57,751 bases of DNA, taken from RGUW01 sp040399325 (GTDB taxonomy: Bacteria; Cyanobacteriota; Cyanobacteriia; PCC-6307; Cyanobiaceae). Position 1 is the stretch's first letter. Every line of letters starts with the position of its first letter. The position numbers and the translations under genes were made by a program. The notes under the pieces are model-generated. The model searched no databases and was not told where the DNA came from. It worked only from the letters and a program-made list of their open reading frames with translations. The stretch spans positions 1 through 57,751 of the forward strand of contig JBBASJ010000006.1 of the NCBI GenBank assembly GCA_040399325.1, given 5' to 3'. Below are positions 39,639-49,601 of this stretch, piece after piece.

Positions 39639-39887
39639 ATGGATTCGATTACTTCTGCCGCCTCCGTTGTGGCTGCTGGCCTCGCTGTTGGTCTGGGTGC
39701 CATCGGCCCCGGTATCGGTCAGGGCACCGCTGCCGGCGGCGCAGTCGAGGGCATCGCCCGTCAACCCGAGGCTGAGGGCAAGATCCGCGGCACCCTGCTG
39801 CTCTCCCTGGCCTTCATGGAGGCTCTCACCATCTACGGCCTGGTGGTCGCTCTGGTGCTCCTGTTCGCCAACCCCTTCGCTGGCTGA
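39639..39887 (+). CDS. atpE: F0F1 ATP synthase subunit c
   Basis: 82 aa from the ATG at 39639 (also called atpH in cyanobacteria). Hairpin of two helices: SVVAAGLAVGLGAIGPGIGQ and LLLSLAFMEALTIYGLVVAL, with the proton-carrying Glu61 in FMEAL and the RQPE loop in GIARQPEAEGKI. Forms the rotating c-ring. A 163-bp gap separates it from atpB, possibly holding an internal signal. Confidence 0.98.
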   Translation: MDSITSAASVVAAGLAVGLGAIGPGIGQGTAAGGAVEGIARQPEAEGKIRGTLLLSLAFMEALTIYGLVVALVLLFANPFAG

Positions 39888-40004
39888 TCCGGGACTGACG
39901 CGCGGTGACTCCGTCCTGGAGGCCCTGCCTCTCTTGATGGCGTCGCTTCAGGATTGAGTCCCGTCGTTGTTCTACCCCGTCCCTTCCCCTACGTCCGCCA
40001 TCCC

Positions 40005-40490
40005 ATGACCAGCTGGCTTTTGCTTGCCGAGGCAGGGGCGTCCACCGCCGGAACGCCCAGTGGAGGTCTGTTTGACCTCGACGCCACCTTGCCCTTGATG
40101 GCGGTGCAGGTGGTCCTGCTCACCTTTGTCCTCAACGCCCTGTTCTTCCGTCCGGTTGGCAAGGCTGTGGAAGACCGCGAGGGCTTCATCACCACCAGCC
40201 GTGTTCAGGCCAAGGACAAATTGGCCCAGGTACAACGGCTGGAAGCCGAACTCAAGGATCAGCTCAAGGAAGCCCGGCAACAGGCTCAACAGCTGATCGT
40301 TGAGGCCGAGCAGGAGGTCGACAAGCTCTACCGCGAGGCCCTGGCTCTGGCCCAGTCTGAAGCCAATGCTTCACGCGAGAAGGCCCGGCGCGAGATCGAG
40401 CAGCAGCGCGATCAGGCCCTGGCTTCTCTGGCCTCCGAGTCCGATCGACTCGGCGTTTTGATCGTTGATCGTCTGCTGGCCGCCCGATGA
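40005..40490 (+). CDS. atpF2: F0F1 ATP synthase subunit b'
   Basis: 161 aa from the ATG at 40005 (b' is often called atpG in cyanobacteria). One membrane helix (LPLMAVQVVLLTFVLNALFF), then a long charged coiled coil (KAVEDREGFITTSRVQAKDK onward). Photosynthetic organisms have unlike b and b' stator subunits. The stop overlaps the start of atpF (ATGA). Confidence 0.96.
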   Translation: MTSWLLLAEAGASTAGTPSGGLFDLDATLPLMAVQVVLLTFVLNALFFRPVGKAVEDREGFITTSRVQAKDKLAQVQRLEAELKDQLKEARQQAQQLIVEAEQEVDKLYREALALAQSEANASREKARREIEQQRDQALASLASESDRLGVLIVDRLLAAR

Positions 40491-41020
40491 TGAGCTCTTC
40501 CGCCCTGTCCTTCACCCTCTTCGCCCACGGCGGCGGGTTTGGGATCAACACCAACCTTCTTGAAACCAACCTGATCAACCTGATCATCGTGATCGGCGTG
40601 TTGATCTGGTTTCTACGGGGTTTCCTGGGGGGAATTCTCTCCCGCAGGCGCGAGGCCATCCTGGCCGAACTCGACGATGCTGAGCAACGTCTGGCCAAGG
40701 CCACCACGGCTCTGAGCCAGGCCCAGACCGAACTGGCCGCTGCCCAGCAGAAGTCCGAGCAGATCCGAGCCGACGGCAAGGTGCGTGCTGCGGCGATCCG
40801 CGCCGACAGCGAGAAGCGCACCATCGAAGAGATGGCCCGTCTGCGGCAGGAGGCGGTCGCTGACCTCAACGCCGAGGCTGCCCGCGTCAGCGAACTGCTG
40901 CGCCGCGAAGCCGCCAGGCAGGCGATCGACAAGGCCCTGGCAGCATTGCCTGCCAAGCTCGATGACGCGGCCCAGGCCCGTCTCCTCGATCAGTCCATTG
41001 CCAATCTGGGGAACGTCTGA
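40487..41020 (+). CDS. atpF: F0F1 ATP synthase subunit b
   Basis: 177 aa, start overlapping the b' stop. Short N-terminus, one membrane helix (NLINLIIVIGVLIWFLRGFL) and a long alpha-helical charged stalk. Pairs with b' as the peripheral stator. The stop overlaps the atpH start (TGATG), indicating coupled translation. Confidence 0.97.
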   Translation: MMSSSALSFTLFAHGGGFGINTNLLETNLINLIIVIGVLIWFLRGFLGGILSRRREAILAELDDAEQRLAKATTALSQAQTELAAAQQKSEQIRADGKVRAAAIRADSEKRTIEEMARLRQEAVADLNAEAARVSELLRREAARQAIDKALAALPAKLDDAAQARLLDQSIANLGNV

Positions 41021-41565
41021 TGCCATTGCTCAACACGCTCGCCTCCCCCTACGCCGAGGCCCTTCTCCAGGTCAGTGAAAGCCGGAAGGAGACCGACACG
41101 GTGGCCTCCCAGGCCAAAGAGCTTCTCGAGATCTGGAATGCCAGTTCGGACCTGCGCGAAGCCATGGCTTCGCCCGTGCTCGAGCCTGAAGCCAAGAAGG
41201 CCGCCTTGACCGGCCTGTTCGGAAGTCAGCTCAGTGAGTCCCTGCTGAATCTCCTCAAGTTGCTGGCGGATCGTCAACGCATCGCCGTGCTTGATGCGGT
41301 GCTGCTGCGCTATCTCGAGCTTTATCGCCAGATGCGCAACATCACCCTGGCTCGGGTCACCTCAGCAACCCCCCTGAGCGATGACCAGCAGGCCCAGCTC
41401 AATGAACGGGTCCAGGCCATTGCCGGTACCAAATCGGTGGAGTTTGACCTTTCGGTCGATCCGTCGTTGATCGGCGGCTTCATTGTCAGCCTGGAATCCC
41501 AGGTGATCGATGCGAGCCTGGCCGGCCAGGTCCGCCGCCTCGGCCTGTCCCTCGCCAGGGTTTAG
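41020..41565 (+). CDS. atpH: F0F1 ATP synthase subunit delta
   Basis: 181 aa (atpD in older cyanobacterial naming). N-terminal helical bundle (LASPYAEALLQVSESRKETD) and the conserved C-terminal block LIGGFIVSLESQVIDASLAG. It links the F1 head to the b/b' stalk. 71 bp before atpA. Confidence 0.97.
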   Translation: MPLLNTLASPYAEALLQVSESRKETDTVASQAKELLEIWNASSDLREAMASPVLEPEAKKAALTGLFGSQLSESLLNLLKLLADRQRIAVLDAVLLRYLELYRQMRNITLARVTSATPLSDDQQAQLNERVQAIAGTKSVEFDLSVDPSLIGGFIVSLESQVIDASLAGQVRRLGLSLARV

Positions 41566-41636
41566 GTCACCGCGCTCCCCCTCCACTCTTTTCCCCGTCT
41601 CCTCCTCCATCTGCTCCCCCTGAGGGACCTCTTCCC

Positions 41637-43154
<1,518 letters not shown>

Positions 43155-43186
43155 GCGCTGCGGACACCCCTTAACGCACCCAATCC

Positions 43187-44140
43187 ATGGCGAACCTCAA
43201 GGAAATCCGCGACCGCATCAGTTCGGTCAAGAACACCCGCAAGATCACCGAGGCCATGCGTCTCGTGGCTGCGGCCAAGGTGCGCCGTGCCCAGGAGCAG
43301 GTGCTGCGCAGCCGGCCATTCGCTGATCGCCTGGCCCGCGTGCTGGAGAATCTCCAGTCACGCATGCGCTTCGAAGATGTGGATGCCCCTCTGTTTGAGG
43401 AGCGTGCACTGCAGACCATCACCCTGCTCGCCGTCACCGGCGATCGCGGTCTCTGCGGCGGCTACAACGCCAACATCATCAAGCGCACCGAGCAGCGCAC
43501 CGCCGAGCTCAGGAGTCAGGGCTACAACGTTGATCTGGTGCTGATCGGCCGCAAGGCGATCACCTACTTCCAGAACAGGGCCTCCCAGTACACGATCCGT
43601 GCCACGTTCACCGGCCTCGATCAGGTTCCCAAGGCTTCAGAAGCCATGGGTATCGCCAACGAGGTTCTTGCTGATTTCATCGGAGCCGGTACTGACCGGG
43701 TCGAGATCATCTACACCAAGTTCATCAACCTGGTGAGCTCCAGGCCCGTCTCCCAGACCTTGCTGCCGCTCGATCCCCAGGGCATCGCTGCACCCGATGA
43801 CGAGATCTTCCGGTTGACCACCCGTGAGGGGCAATTGGTGGTCGAGACCGGTACGGCCGCCAATCAGGCGCCGTCATTGCCTTCTGACATCGTGTTTGAG
43901 CAGAGCCCCGATCAGCTGCTCAATGCCCTGCTGCCGCTGTATCTGGAAAATCAGCTGTTGCGTGCCCTTCAGGAAGCCGCCGCCTCCGAGCTGGCCAGTC
44001 GCATGACGGCCATGAACAACGCCAGTGACAACGCCAAGGCTCTCGCCAAGTCGTTGACCCTGGACTACAACAAGGCCCGCCAGGCCGCCATCACCCAGGA
44101 AATCCTTGAGGTGGTCGGGGGCGCCTCGGCCATGGCCTGA
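43187..44140 (+). CDS. atpG: F0F1 ATP synthase subunit gamma
   Basis: 317 aa (atpC in cyanobacterial naming). N-terminal helix MANLKEIRDRISSVKNTRKI TEAMRLVAAAKVRRA and C-terminal helix ASRMTAMNNASDNAKALAKS form the rotor shaft. The region near residues 195-225 contains the ~30-40-residue insertion present in photosynthetic gamma subunits (LLPLDPQGIAAPDDEIFRLT) but without the two regulatory cysteines of chloroplast gamma, as usual in cyanobacteria. Last ATP synthase gene in this operon. Confidence 0.97.
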   Translation: MANLKEIRDRISSVKNTRKITEAMRLVAAAKVRRAQEQVLRSRPFADRLARVLENLQSRMRFEDVDAPLFEERALQTITLLAVTGDRGLCGGYNANIIKRTEQRTAELRSQGYNVDLVLIGRKAITYFQNRASQYTIRATFTGLDQVPKASEAMGIANEVLADFIGAGTDRVEIIYTKFINLVSSRPVSQTLLPLDPQGIAAPDDEIFRLTTREGQLVVETGTAANQAPSLPSDIVFEQSPDQLLNALLPLYLENQLLRALQEAAASELASRMTAMNNASDNAKALAKSLTLDYNKARQAAITQEILEVVGGASAMA

Positions 44141-44318
44141 GGCGGTTTCTGCCGCCCCAGTGGTGCAGCCGACCCCTGCCCCAGCCGTCGATCTTGCAGC
44201 TTGTCTGCAGGATCGCTTCGCTGGGTTGGGGGTTTGTTGTTGTTCAGACCCTTGATCCGTCTTGGAAGTCGGTGGTCGGGCTCCGGCCGGCAAGCGTGCC
44301 CTTGGAACAGGAGAGTCG

Positions 44319-45068
44319 ATGCGGCCTGACAACCTCAAGACTGGGCACGATCCGTTGTTGCCGTTGCCCTTGCCGGGCGAGCTGGTGATGCAGCCACTGT
44401 TTCCGGTTGCCCTGGGGCAGGTGCAGCTCAGGCCGGATCCCCTGGAGCTTGCCGCACAGCTTCAGGCTCTGCTCGCGCTGCGCGGGACTGCCTGCAGCAA
44501 TCCTGACCCGGGTTGCGCCTGGACCGGAGATCTCAATGGTGTCTGGCAATTGCAGCGGCATGCGCTGTTCGCGGGGCTGATCGCTGAGCTGCTCGGCCAT
44601 GCCAAGGCCTACCTGCAGCAGCTGGGGTTCGACCTGAACCAGGTGGCGCTGCACATCCAGCGTTGTTGGCCGGTGCTCAGCGAGCCTGATCAGGTGGTGG
44701 GGCGTCACCACCATCCCAATGCCCACCTCAGTGCCGTGTACTACCTCAGTGGCGATGGCAGTGGCGACTGCGGCTGCCTGCGGTTCTGGCCCCAGCGTCA
44801 GGTCAACGAGCTGGTGCCGGGCATGGCGGTCGGCCATGGCGGACCCTTGCAGCTCACAGGCTGGTCCCGGACTGTTGTTGATGTGCCCCCCCGGGCAGGT
44901 CTGCTGGTGCTGTTTCCGTCGTGCCTGGACCATGCCGTGCTGCCCAATGCCAGCGCCGACGACCTGCGCGTCTCGATCAGTCTTGATCTGGTGCTGAGCG
45001 CAGCTGCATCGGTCCAGACCCCTCCGGAATACCTGGCGCCCCATCCCAGCCATTGGCAGGAAAGCTGA
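44319..45068 (+). CDS. Putative 2OG-Fe(II) oxygenase
   Basis: 249 aa from the ATG at 44319, which has AGGAG just upstream; in-frame ATG at 44388 is an alternative. Double-stranded beta-helix family: metal-binding HxN-type segment RHHHPNAHLSAVYYLSG near residue 128, the distal histidine in PSCLDHAVLPNAS near 207 and a downstream Arg (LRVSIS). Relatives of this type are common in marine Synechococcus and cyanophages. Substrate unknown; prolyl- or small-molecule hydroxylation are possibilities. It follows the atp operon after 178 bp. Confidence 0.8.
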   Translation: MRPDNLKTGHDPLLPLPLPGELVMQPLFPVALGQVQLRPDPLELAAQLQALLALRGTACSNPDPGCAWTGDLNGVWQLQRHALFAGLIAELLGHAKAYLQQLGFDLNQVALHIQRCWPVLSEPDQVVGRHHHPNAHLSAVYYLSGDGSGDCGCLRFWPQRQVNELVPGMAVGHGGPLQLTGWSRTVVDVPPRAGLLVLFPSCLDHAVLPNASADDLRVSISLDLVLSAAASVQTPPEYLAPHPSHWQES

Positions 45069-45101
45069 ACTGGGACAATGGCCGGGTGTTACTGCCCTGT
45101 T

Positions 45102-45431
45102 GTGAGCGAGCCCACCACCTTCCAGATCAGCGCAGAGTTTGAGGGCATCAGCCACAGCTTTTCGTGCCGCAGCGATCAGACCGTGCTGGCGGCGGCAGAG
45201 GCGGCCGGGGTGGTCCTGCCCAGCTCCTGTTGCTCGGGTGTGTGCACCACCTGTGCAGCGTTGCTCAGCGCTGGCAGCGTGGAGCAAGCCGACGCCATGG
45301 GGGTCAAGGCGGAGCTGCAGCAGCAGGGGTATGTGCTGCTCTGCGTGGCTTTTCCACGCAGTGATCTGACGCTCAGGGCCGGCATGGAGGATGCCCTCTA
45401 CGAGGCCCAGTTCGGCCAGTACCAGAAGTGA
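45102..45431 (+). CDS. [2Fe-2S] plant-type ferredoxin
   Basis: 109 aa from the GTG at 45102 (MSEPTTFQISAEFEGISHSF). The cluster ligands lie in SSCCSGVCTTCAALL near residue 45 (CxxxxCxxC) and the fourth cysteine in QGYVLLCVAFPRSDL near 82. It differs from photosynthetic PetF in having an extra cysteine beside the first ligand and a ~20-residue C-terminal extension, so it probably serves a dedicated partner. The stop overlaps the GTG of the next small gene (GTGA). Confidence 0.92.
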   Translation: MSEPTTFQISAEFEGISHSFSCRSDQTVLAAAEAAGVVLPSSCCSGVCTTCAALLSAGSVEQADAMGVKAELQQQGYVLLCVAFPRSDLTLRAGMEDALYEAQFGQYQK

Positions 45432-45586
45432 AACTGGTGCCGCTTCAGTTGCGGCTCCCGCGGCGGCCCGGCCCGTTGCTGGCCCAGATCACGGCGGCCC
45501 TGGAGGCCCGGGGACGGCCGCTGCGCTGGGCGATCACTGCCGTCGATTCCCATGGCCTTGTGGTTGAGGCCATCGTGCTCGTATGA
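45428..45586 (+). CDS. Small hypothetical protein (52 aa), coupled
   Basis: GTG at 45428 overlapping the ferredoxin stop; TGA overlapping the ATG of the DUF3326 gene. The peptide begins MKLVPLQLRLPRRPGPLLAQ and continues ITAALEARGRPLRWAITAVD, ending in VVEAIVLV: a basic N-terminus and an alpha/beta-like body, no membrane segment. The 4-bp overlaps on both sides are strong evidence that it is translated. No family recognised. Confidence 0.75.
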   Translation: MKLVPLQLRLPRRPGPLLAQITAALEARGRPLRWAITAVDSHGLVVEAIVLV

Positions 45587-46845
45587 CGGCGTCTCCCCTG
45601 CCAATCCTGCTGGTGATCCCCACCGGGATCGGATGTGAGCAGGGGGGCTACGCGGGCGATGGCCTGCCCGTGGCCCGGTTGCTGGCGGCGGCCAGCGGCT
45701 GCCTGATCACCCATCCCAACGTGATGAATGGCGCGTCGCTCTACTGGAGTGACCCGCGCATCCACTACGTCGAAGGCTCCTGCCTCGATCGCTTTGCGGC
45801 CGGCGAGCTGTTGTTGCGACCGGTGCGCCAGCAGCGGGTGGGGCTGCTGCTCGATGCGGGCATCGAGAGCGAGCTGCGCCAGCGCCACCTGCAGGTGGCC
45901 GACGGCTGCCGGGCCACCCTGGGCCTCGACATCGGCCCGGTGGTGATCACCGACAGGCCTCTGCAGGTCAGCCTCAGCACCGGTGCCAGCGGCGCGAGCT
46001 GGGGACAACTGGGTCAGCCCGAGGCCCTGCTGCAGGCGGGCCGGCAGCTCAGGGCTGCCGGTGCCACGGCCATCGCGGTGGTGGCGCGGTTTCCCGACGA
46101 CCCTGGCAGTGCTGCCCTGGCGGCCTACCGCGCCGGCAGCGGCGTCGATGCGCTGGCAGGGGCTGAGGCGGTGATCAGCCACCTCCTCAGCCGGGAGCTG
46201 GGGGTTCCCTGTGCCCACGCGCCGGCCCTTGCTCCGCTGGCGCTCGATCCGGAACTCGATCCCCGTGCGGCGGGCGAGGAGCTGGGCTTCACGTTTCTGC
46301 CCTGCGTGTTGGTGGGGCTGAGCCGGGCCCCTGACCTGTTGCCCGCGGCAGCGTGGCAGCCGGCTGCCGCGGGGGGGTCTGGGCCAGTGCTGGCCATCGA
46401 TGCCGTCGGTGCGGTGATCGCCCCGGCTGGTGCGCTGGGCGGGGGGGCGGTGCTCGCCTGCGCCGAACGCGGCATTCCCGTGATTGCGGTCGAGACGCCC
46501 TGCCTGCTCAAGGTCAAGGCTGAGGCGCTGGGGCTCGAGGTGTTGCCCGCTGCCAGCTACAGCGAAGCGGCGGGGCTGGTGCTGGCGCTGCGGGAGGGGA
46601 TCGCTCCCGCAGCCCTGCGGCGCCCGCTGGTCCCGCTGCGGGAGGCTCGGCGCTCAGCGCAGGCAGGCCATGGGGTGCCGGGGGGCGACGCCCAGCGCCT
46701 TGGCCACACCGGGATGGCAGACCGAGCCGGCCACGGTGTTGAGGCCGCTGACCAGCTCGGGGCGCTCGGTGATGGCTTCGCTCAGCCCCCGTCCGGCCAT
46801 CACCAGGATGTAGGGCAGGGTGACGCTGACCAGGGCTTCGGTTGA
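45583..46845 (+). CDS. DUF3326 family protein
   Basis: 420 aa. N-terminal PILLVIPTGIGCEQGGYAGD and the block CLITHPNVMNGASLYWSDPR are hallmarks of DUF3326, a cyanobacterial/plant-lineage family. PCAHAPALAPLALD near 210 and GAVIAPAGALGGGAVLACAE near 280 are also conserved-looking. No signal or membrane segment; a metal or nucleotide site is not clear. The body of the protein probably ends near residue 355; the remaining ~65 residues are antisense to the 3' end of alanine dehydrogenase (192-bp overlap). Coupled to the small protein and ferredoxin upstream, which hints at a redox-linked enzyme. Confidence 0.85.
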   Translation: MTASPLPILLVIPTGIGCEQGGYAGDGLPVARLLAAASGCLITHPNVMNGASLYWSDPRIHYVEGSCLDRFAAGELLLRPVRQQRVGLLLDAGIESELRQRHLQVADGCRATLGLDIGPVVITDRPLQVSLSTGASGASWGQLGQPEALLQAGRQLRAAGATAIAVVARFPDDPGSAALAAYRAGSGVDALAGAEAVISHLLSRELGVPCAHAPALAPLALDPELDPRAAGEELGFTFLPCVLVGLSRAPDLLPAAAWQPAAAGGSGPVLAIDAVGAVIAPAGALGGGAVLACAERGIPVIAVETPCLLKVKAEALGLEVLPAASYSEAAGLVLALREGIAPAALRRPLVPLREARRSAQAGHGVPGGDAQRLGHTGMADRAGHGVEAADQLGALGDGFAQPPSGHHQDVGQGDADQGFG

Positions 46846-47766
46846 GGTGAAGGGCACGGCGCCGGGCATGTTGCCGACGGCGTAATGCTGCACGCCATGG
46901 ACCTCAAAGGTGGGTTCGGTGTGGGTCGTCTCGCGGCTGGTGGCGATGCAGCCGCCCTGGTCGATCGCCACATCGACGATCACCGAGCCCGTTTTCATCT
47001 GTTGCACCAGCGGTTCGTCGACCAGGGTGGGGGCGCGGCCTCCGGGGGTCAGCACGGCGCCGATCACCAGGTCGGCCCCGGGCACCAGCCGCTCGATCAG
47101 GCCACGGCTGCTCACCAGGCTCACCAACCGCCCGCGTCGGTCTGACTCCAGTTGGCGCAACCGCTGCGGCGAGCGATCCAGCAGAAACACCTCGGCGTCC
47201 ATGGCGGCGGCGATGCGGGCCGCATTCCAGCCGACGGTGCCGGCACCCAGCACCACCACCCGAGCCGGGCGCACGCCGGTGCAGCCGCCCATCAGCACGC
47301 CGCGACCGCCATGCGGTTTCTCAAGCAGGTAGGCCCCCACCTGGGCGGCCAGCCGGCCAGCGATCTCGCTCATCGGCGCCAGCAACGGCAGGCTGCCGTC
47401 ATCGAGTTGCACGGTCTCGTAGGCCACCGCCGTGGTGCCGGCATCGAGCAGGGCCCGCCCCACCTCGGGATAGGCCGCCAGATGCAGGTAGGTGAACAGC
47501 ACCAGATCGGGCCGCAGAAAGCCGAACTCCTCGGGCTGGGGTTCCTTCACCTTGACCACCAGATGGGCGGCCCAGGCTTCGTCGCGGCTGGTGAGGCGTG
47601 CCCCAACGGCGGCGTAGTCCTCGTCGCGGATGCCCGCTCCGAGGCCAGCTCCGGTCTCGATGCGCACCTCCATGCCCTGGCTCACCAGCTCGCGGGCGCC
47701 ATCGGGGGTCAGGGCGACCCGCTGCTCGTCGCGCTTGATTTCGCGCGGGACGCCAATGCTGGCCAT
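46654..47766 (-). CDS. ald: Alanine dehydrogenase
   Basis: 370 aa from the ATG at 47766 (MASIGVPREIKRDEQRVALT); an ATG at 47805 would add 13 residues. NAD-dependent oxidative deamination of L-alanine to pyruvate and ammonia. Landmarks: VKVKEPQPEEF near 73 (pyruvate-binding Lys), FTYLHLAA with the catalytic His near 95, the Rossmann loop VVVLGAGTVGWNAARIAAAM near 170, and IVDVAIDQGG near 268. 3' end overlaps the DUF3326 gene antisense. Confidence 0.96.
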   Translation of the reverse strand: MASIGVPREIKRDEQRVALTPDGARELVSQGMEVRIETGAGLGAGIRDEDYAAVGARLTSRDEAWAAHLVVKVKEPQPEEFGFLRPDLVLFTYLHLAAYPEVGRALLDAGTTAVAYETVQLDDGSLPLLAPMSEIAGRLAAQVGAYLLEKPHGGRGVLMGGCTGVRPARVVVLGAGTVGWNAARIAAAMDAEVFLLDRSPQRLRQLESDRRGRLVSLVSSRGLIERLVPGADLVIGAVLTPGGRAPTLVDEPLVQQMKTGSVIVDVAIDQGGCIATSRETTHTEPTFEVHGVQHYAVGNMPGAVPFTSTEALVSVTLPYILVMAGRGLSEAITERPELVSGLNTVAGSVCHPGVAKALGVAPRHPMACLR

Positions 47767-47879
47767 CGGACTGGCCAGAGGGGCGGCGCTGCCGGGGGCG
47801 GCCATGGTTCGATCGCGCTGCGGGGCTGCTTCCAGCTTGGCGCTGCCGGCCCGTCCTGGCCAGGCGGAGATGACCCCGG

Positions 47880-49598
47880 TCAGCGCGCGGCAATCGGCAT
47901 GCGCCAGCCGCTGCCGAAGGCGCGTCGGCTCACCTTGAGCACCGGCGGGGCCTGACGCCGTTTGAATTCGGCGCGGCGCAGCAGGCCCATGACCCGCTCG
48001 GCAAGGGCCGGATCGCTGCCACCGGCGACCAGCTGCTCAGGACTCTGGTGCGCTTCGATCAGGGCCTTGAGCACCGGATCGAGGACGGCGTAATCGGGCA
48101 GGGAGTCGCTGTCCTTCTGGTCGGGACGCAGTTCGGCACTGGGGGGTTTGTGGCGGATCGCCGTGCCGATCAGCTCGCCGTCCGGCGGCAGCCCCAGCTC
48201 GCTGCGGCAGGCGCAGGCGGCCGGCCCGTCGAGCCATGCGCACAGGGCAAACACCGTGGTTTTGTACAGATCGCCGATCACGGCCAGACCGCCGTTCATA
48301 TCGCCATAGAGGGTGCAGTACCCGACCGCCAGCTCGCTCTTGTTGCCGGTGGCCAGCAGCAGCTGCCCCTGCTGATTGGCGAGGGCCATCAGCAGCGTGC
48401 CGCGAATGCGCGATTGCAGATTCTCGGCCGCCAGGCCGCTGGGCGGGGCCCCCAGGACCGCTGCCAGGCTGTGGTCAAACTCCTGCATCAGCGGGGCAAT
48501 CGGCAGGGTCTGGGTGGCAAGGCCCAGCCGCTGGGCCAGGGCTGTGGCGTCGCGGATCGAACCCTCTGAGCTCCAGGGCGAAGGCAGCAACAACGCCTTG
48601 ACCTGGTCGGCCCCGAGGGCCGCCGCCGCGAGCACCGCCACCAGCGCCGAGTCGATGCCGCCGCTGAGGCCCAGCAGTGCCTTGTTGAAGCCGCATTTGC
48701 GGGCGTAGTCGGCCAGCCCCAGCACCAACGCGCGAAACAGCTGCTCCAGCTCGTCTGGCAGCTCCAGCGGGGTCGCGGGCTGTGCTGTGGCATTGCCGTG
48801 CGGTGGCCACGCGAGGCTCACGACCTGCTCCCGGCAACTGGTCAGCTGGGCGGCCAGGGTGCCATCGGGTCGGATCAGGAAGCTCGCCCCGTCGAACACC
48901 AGTTCATCGTTGCCGCCCACCTGGTTGACGTACACGACCGGGACCCCCAGCCGGGCTGCCGCCCGGGTCGCCAGCTGCCGGCGTAGTGCCAGTTTGCCCA
49001 GTCCAAATGGCGAAGCCGAGAGATTGAGCAGCAGATCGATGCCGGCGTTCTGCAGCTCAGCGATCGGGTCGGGACCGTCCAGGCGCTGGCCGGCCAGGTC
49101 GGCATCGACCCAGAGGTCTTCACAGATGGTGAGTCCCAGGCGCAACCCCCCGGCCGGGGGCCACTGCAGCACCGCCGGTGCCGTGCCCGCCACGAAATAG
49201 CGGCGCTCGTCAAACACGTCGTAGCTGGGTAGCAGCTGTTTGCGATACACCAGCCGCCAGCCGCCGGCTTCGACCAGGGCCAGTGCGTTGTGCAGGTTGG
49301 GCACTGTGCCGCTGCCCGTGGGCTCGGCGATACCCACCAGCAGTGACACCTGTGGAGCCTGCCGCTGCAGGTCAGACACCAGCTGATCGAGCAGCCGGTT
49401 CTGCAGGGCGACCAGGCTCGGGCGCAGCAGCAGATCGCGCGCTGGGTACCCCCACAGGCTCAGCTCGGGGGTGACCATCAGCAGAGGCTCGCCGCTGTCG
49501 GTTTCAACGGCCGCTTCAACGGCAGCCCGCAGCAGCCGCGCGGCGTTGCCCGCCAGATCGCCCACCAGGGGATTGAGCTGGGCCAGGGCGATCCGCAT
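47880..49598 (-). CDS. nadE: Glutamine-dependent NAD+ synthetase NadE
   Basis: 572 aa. N-terminal nitrilase-type glutaminase (residues 1-260) with the Glu-Lys-Cys triad in TPELSLWGYP, YRKQLLPSY and LTICEDLWVDA. C-terminal synthetase with the PP-loop LLGLSGGIDSALVAVLAA near 300, LLATGNKSELAVGYCTLYGD near 415 and the KDSDSLPDYAVLDPVL loop near 500. It amidates nicotinate adenine dinucleotide to NAD. nadD lies 3 bp upstream, so two successive NAD steps are co-expressed. Confidence 0.97.
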   Translation of the reverse strand: MRIALAQLNPLVGDLAGNAARLLRAAVEAAVETDSGEPLLMVTPELSLWGYPARDLLLRPSLVALQNRLLDQLVSDLQRQAPQVSLLVGIAEPTGSGTVPNLHNALALVEAGGWRLVYRKQLLPSYDVFDERRYFVAGTAPAVLQWPPAGGLRLGLTICEDLWVDADLAGQRLDGPDPIAELQNAGIDLLLNLSASPFGLGKLALRRQLATRAAARLGVPVVYVNQVGGNDELVFDGASFLIRPDGTLAAQLTSCREQVVSLAWPPHGNATAQPATPLELPDELEQLFRALVLGLADYARKCGFNKALLGLSGGIDSALVAVLAAAALGADQVKALLLPSPWSSEGSIRDATALAQRLGLATQTLPIAPLMQEFDHSLAAVLGAPPSGLAAENLQSRIRGTLLMALANQQGQLLLATGNKSELAVGYCTLYGDMNGGLAVIGDLYKTTVFALCAWLDGPAACACRSELGLPPDGELIGTAIRHKPPSAELRPDQKDSDSLPDYAVLDPVLKALIEAHQSPEQLVAGGSDPALAERVMGLLRRAEFKRRQAPPVLKVSRRAFGSGWRMPIAAR

Positions 49599-49601
49599 GG
49601 G

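Noticed and set aside
44141..44318. Hairpin-like sequences after atpG (for example GGCGG...CCGCC and TGCAG...CTGCA)
   Set aside because: No T-run follows either stem, so a terminator could not be supported.
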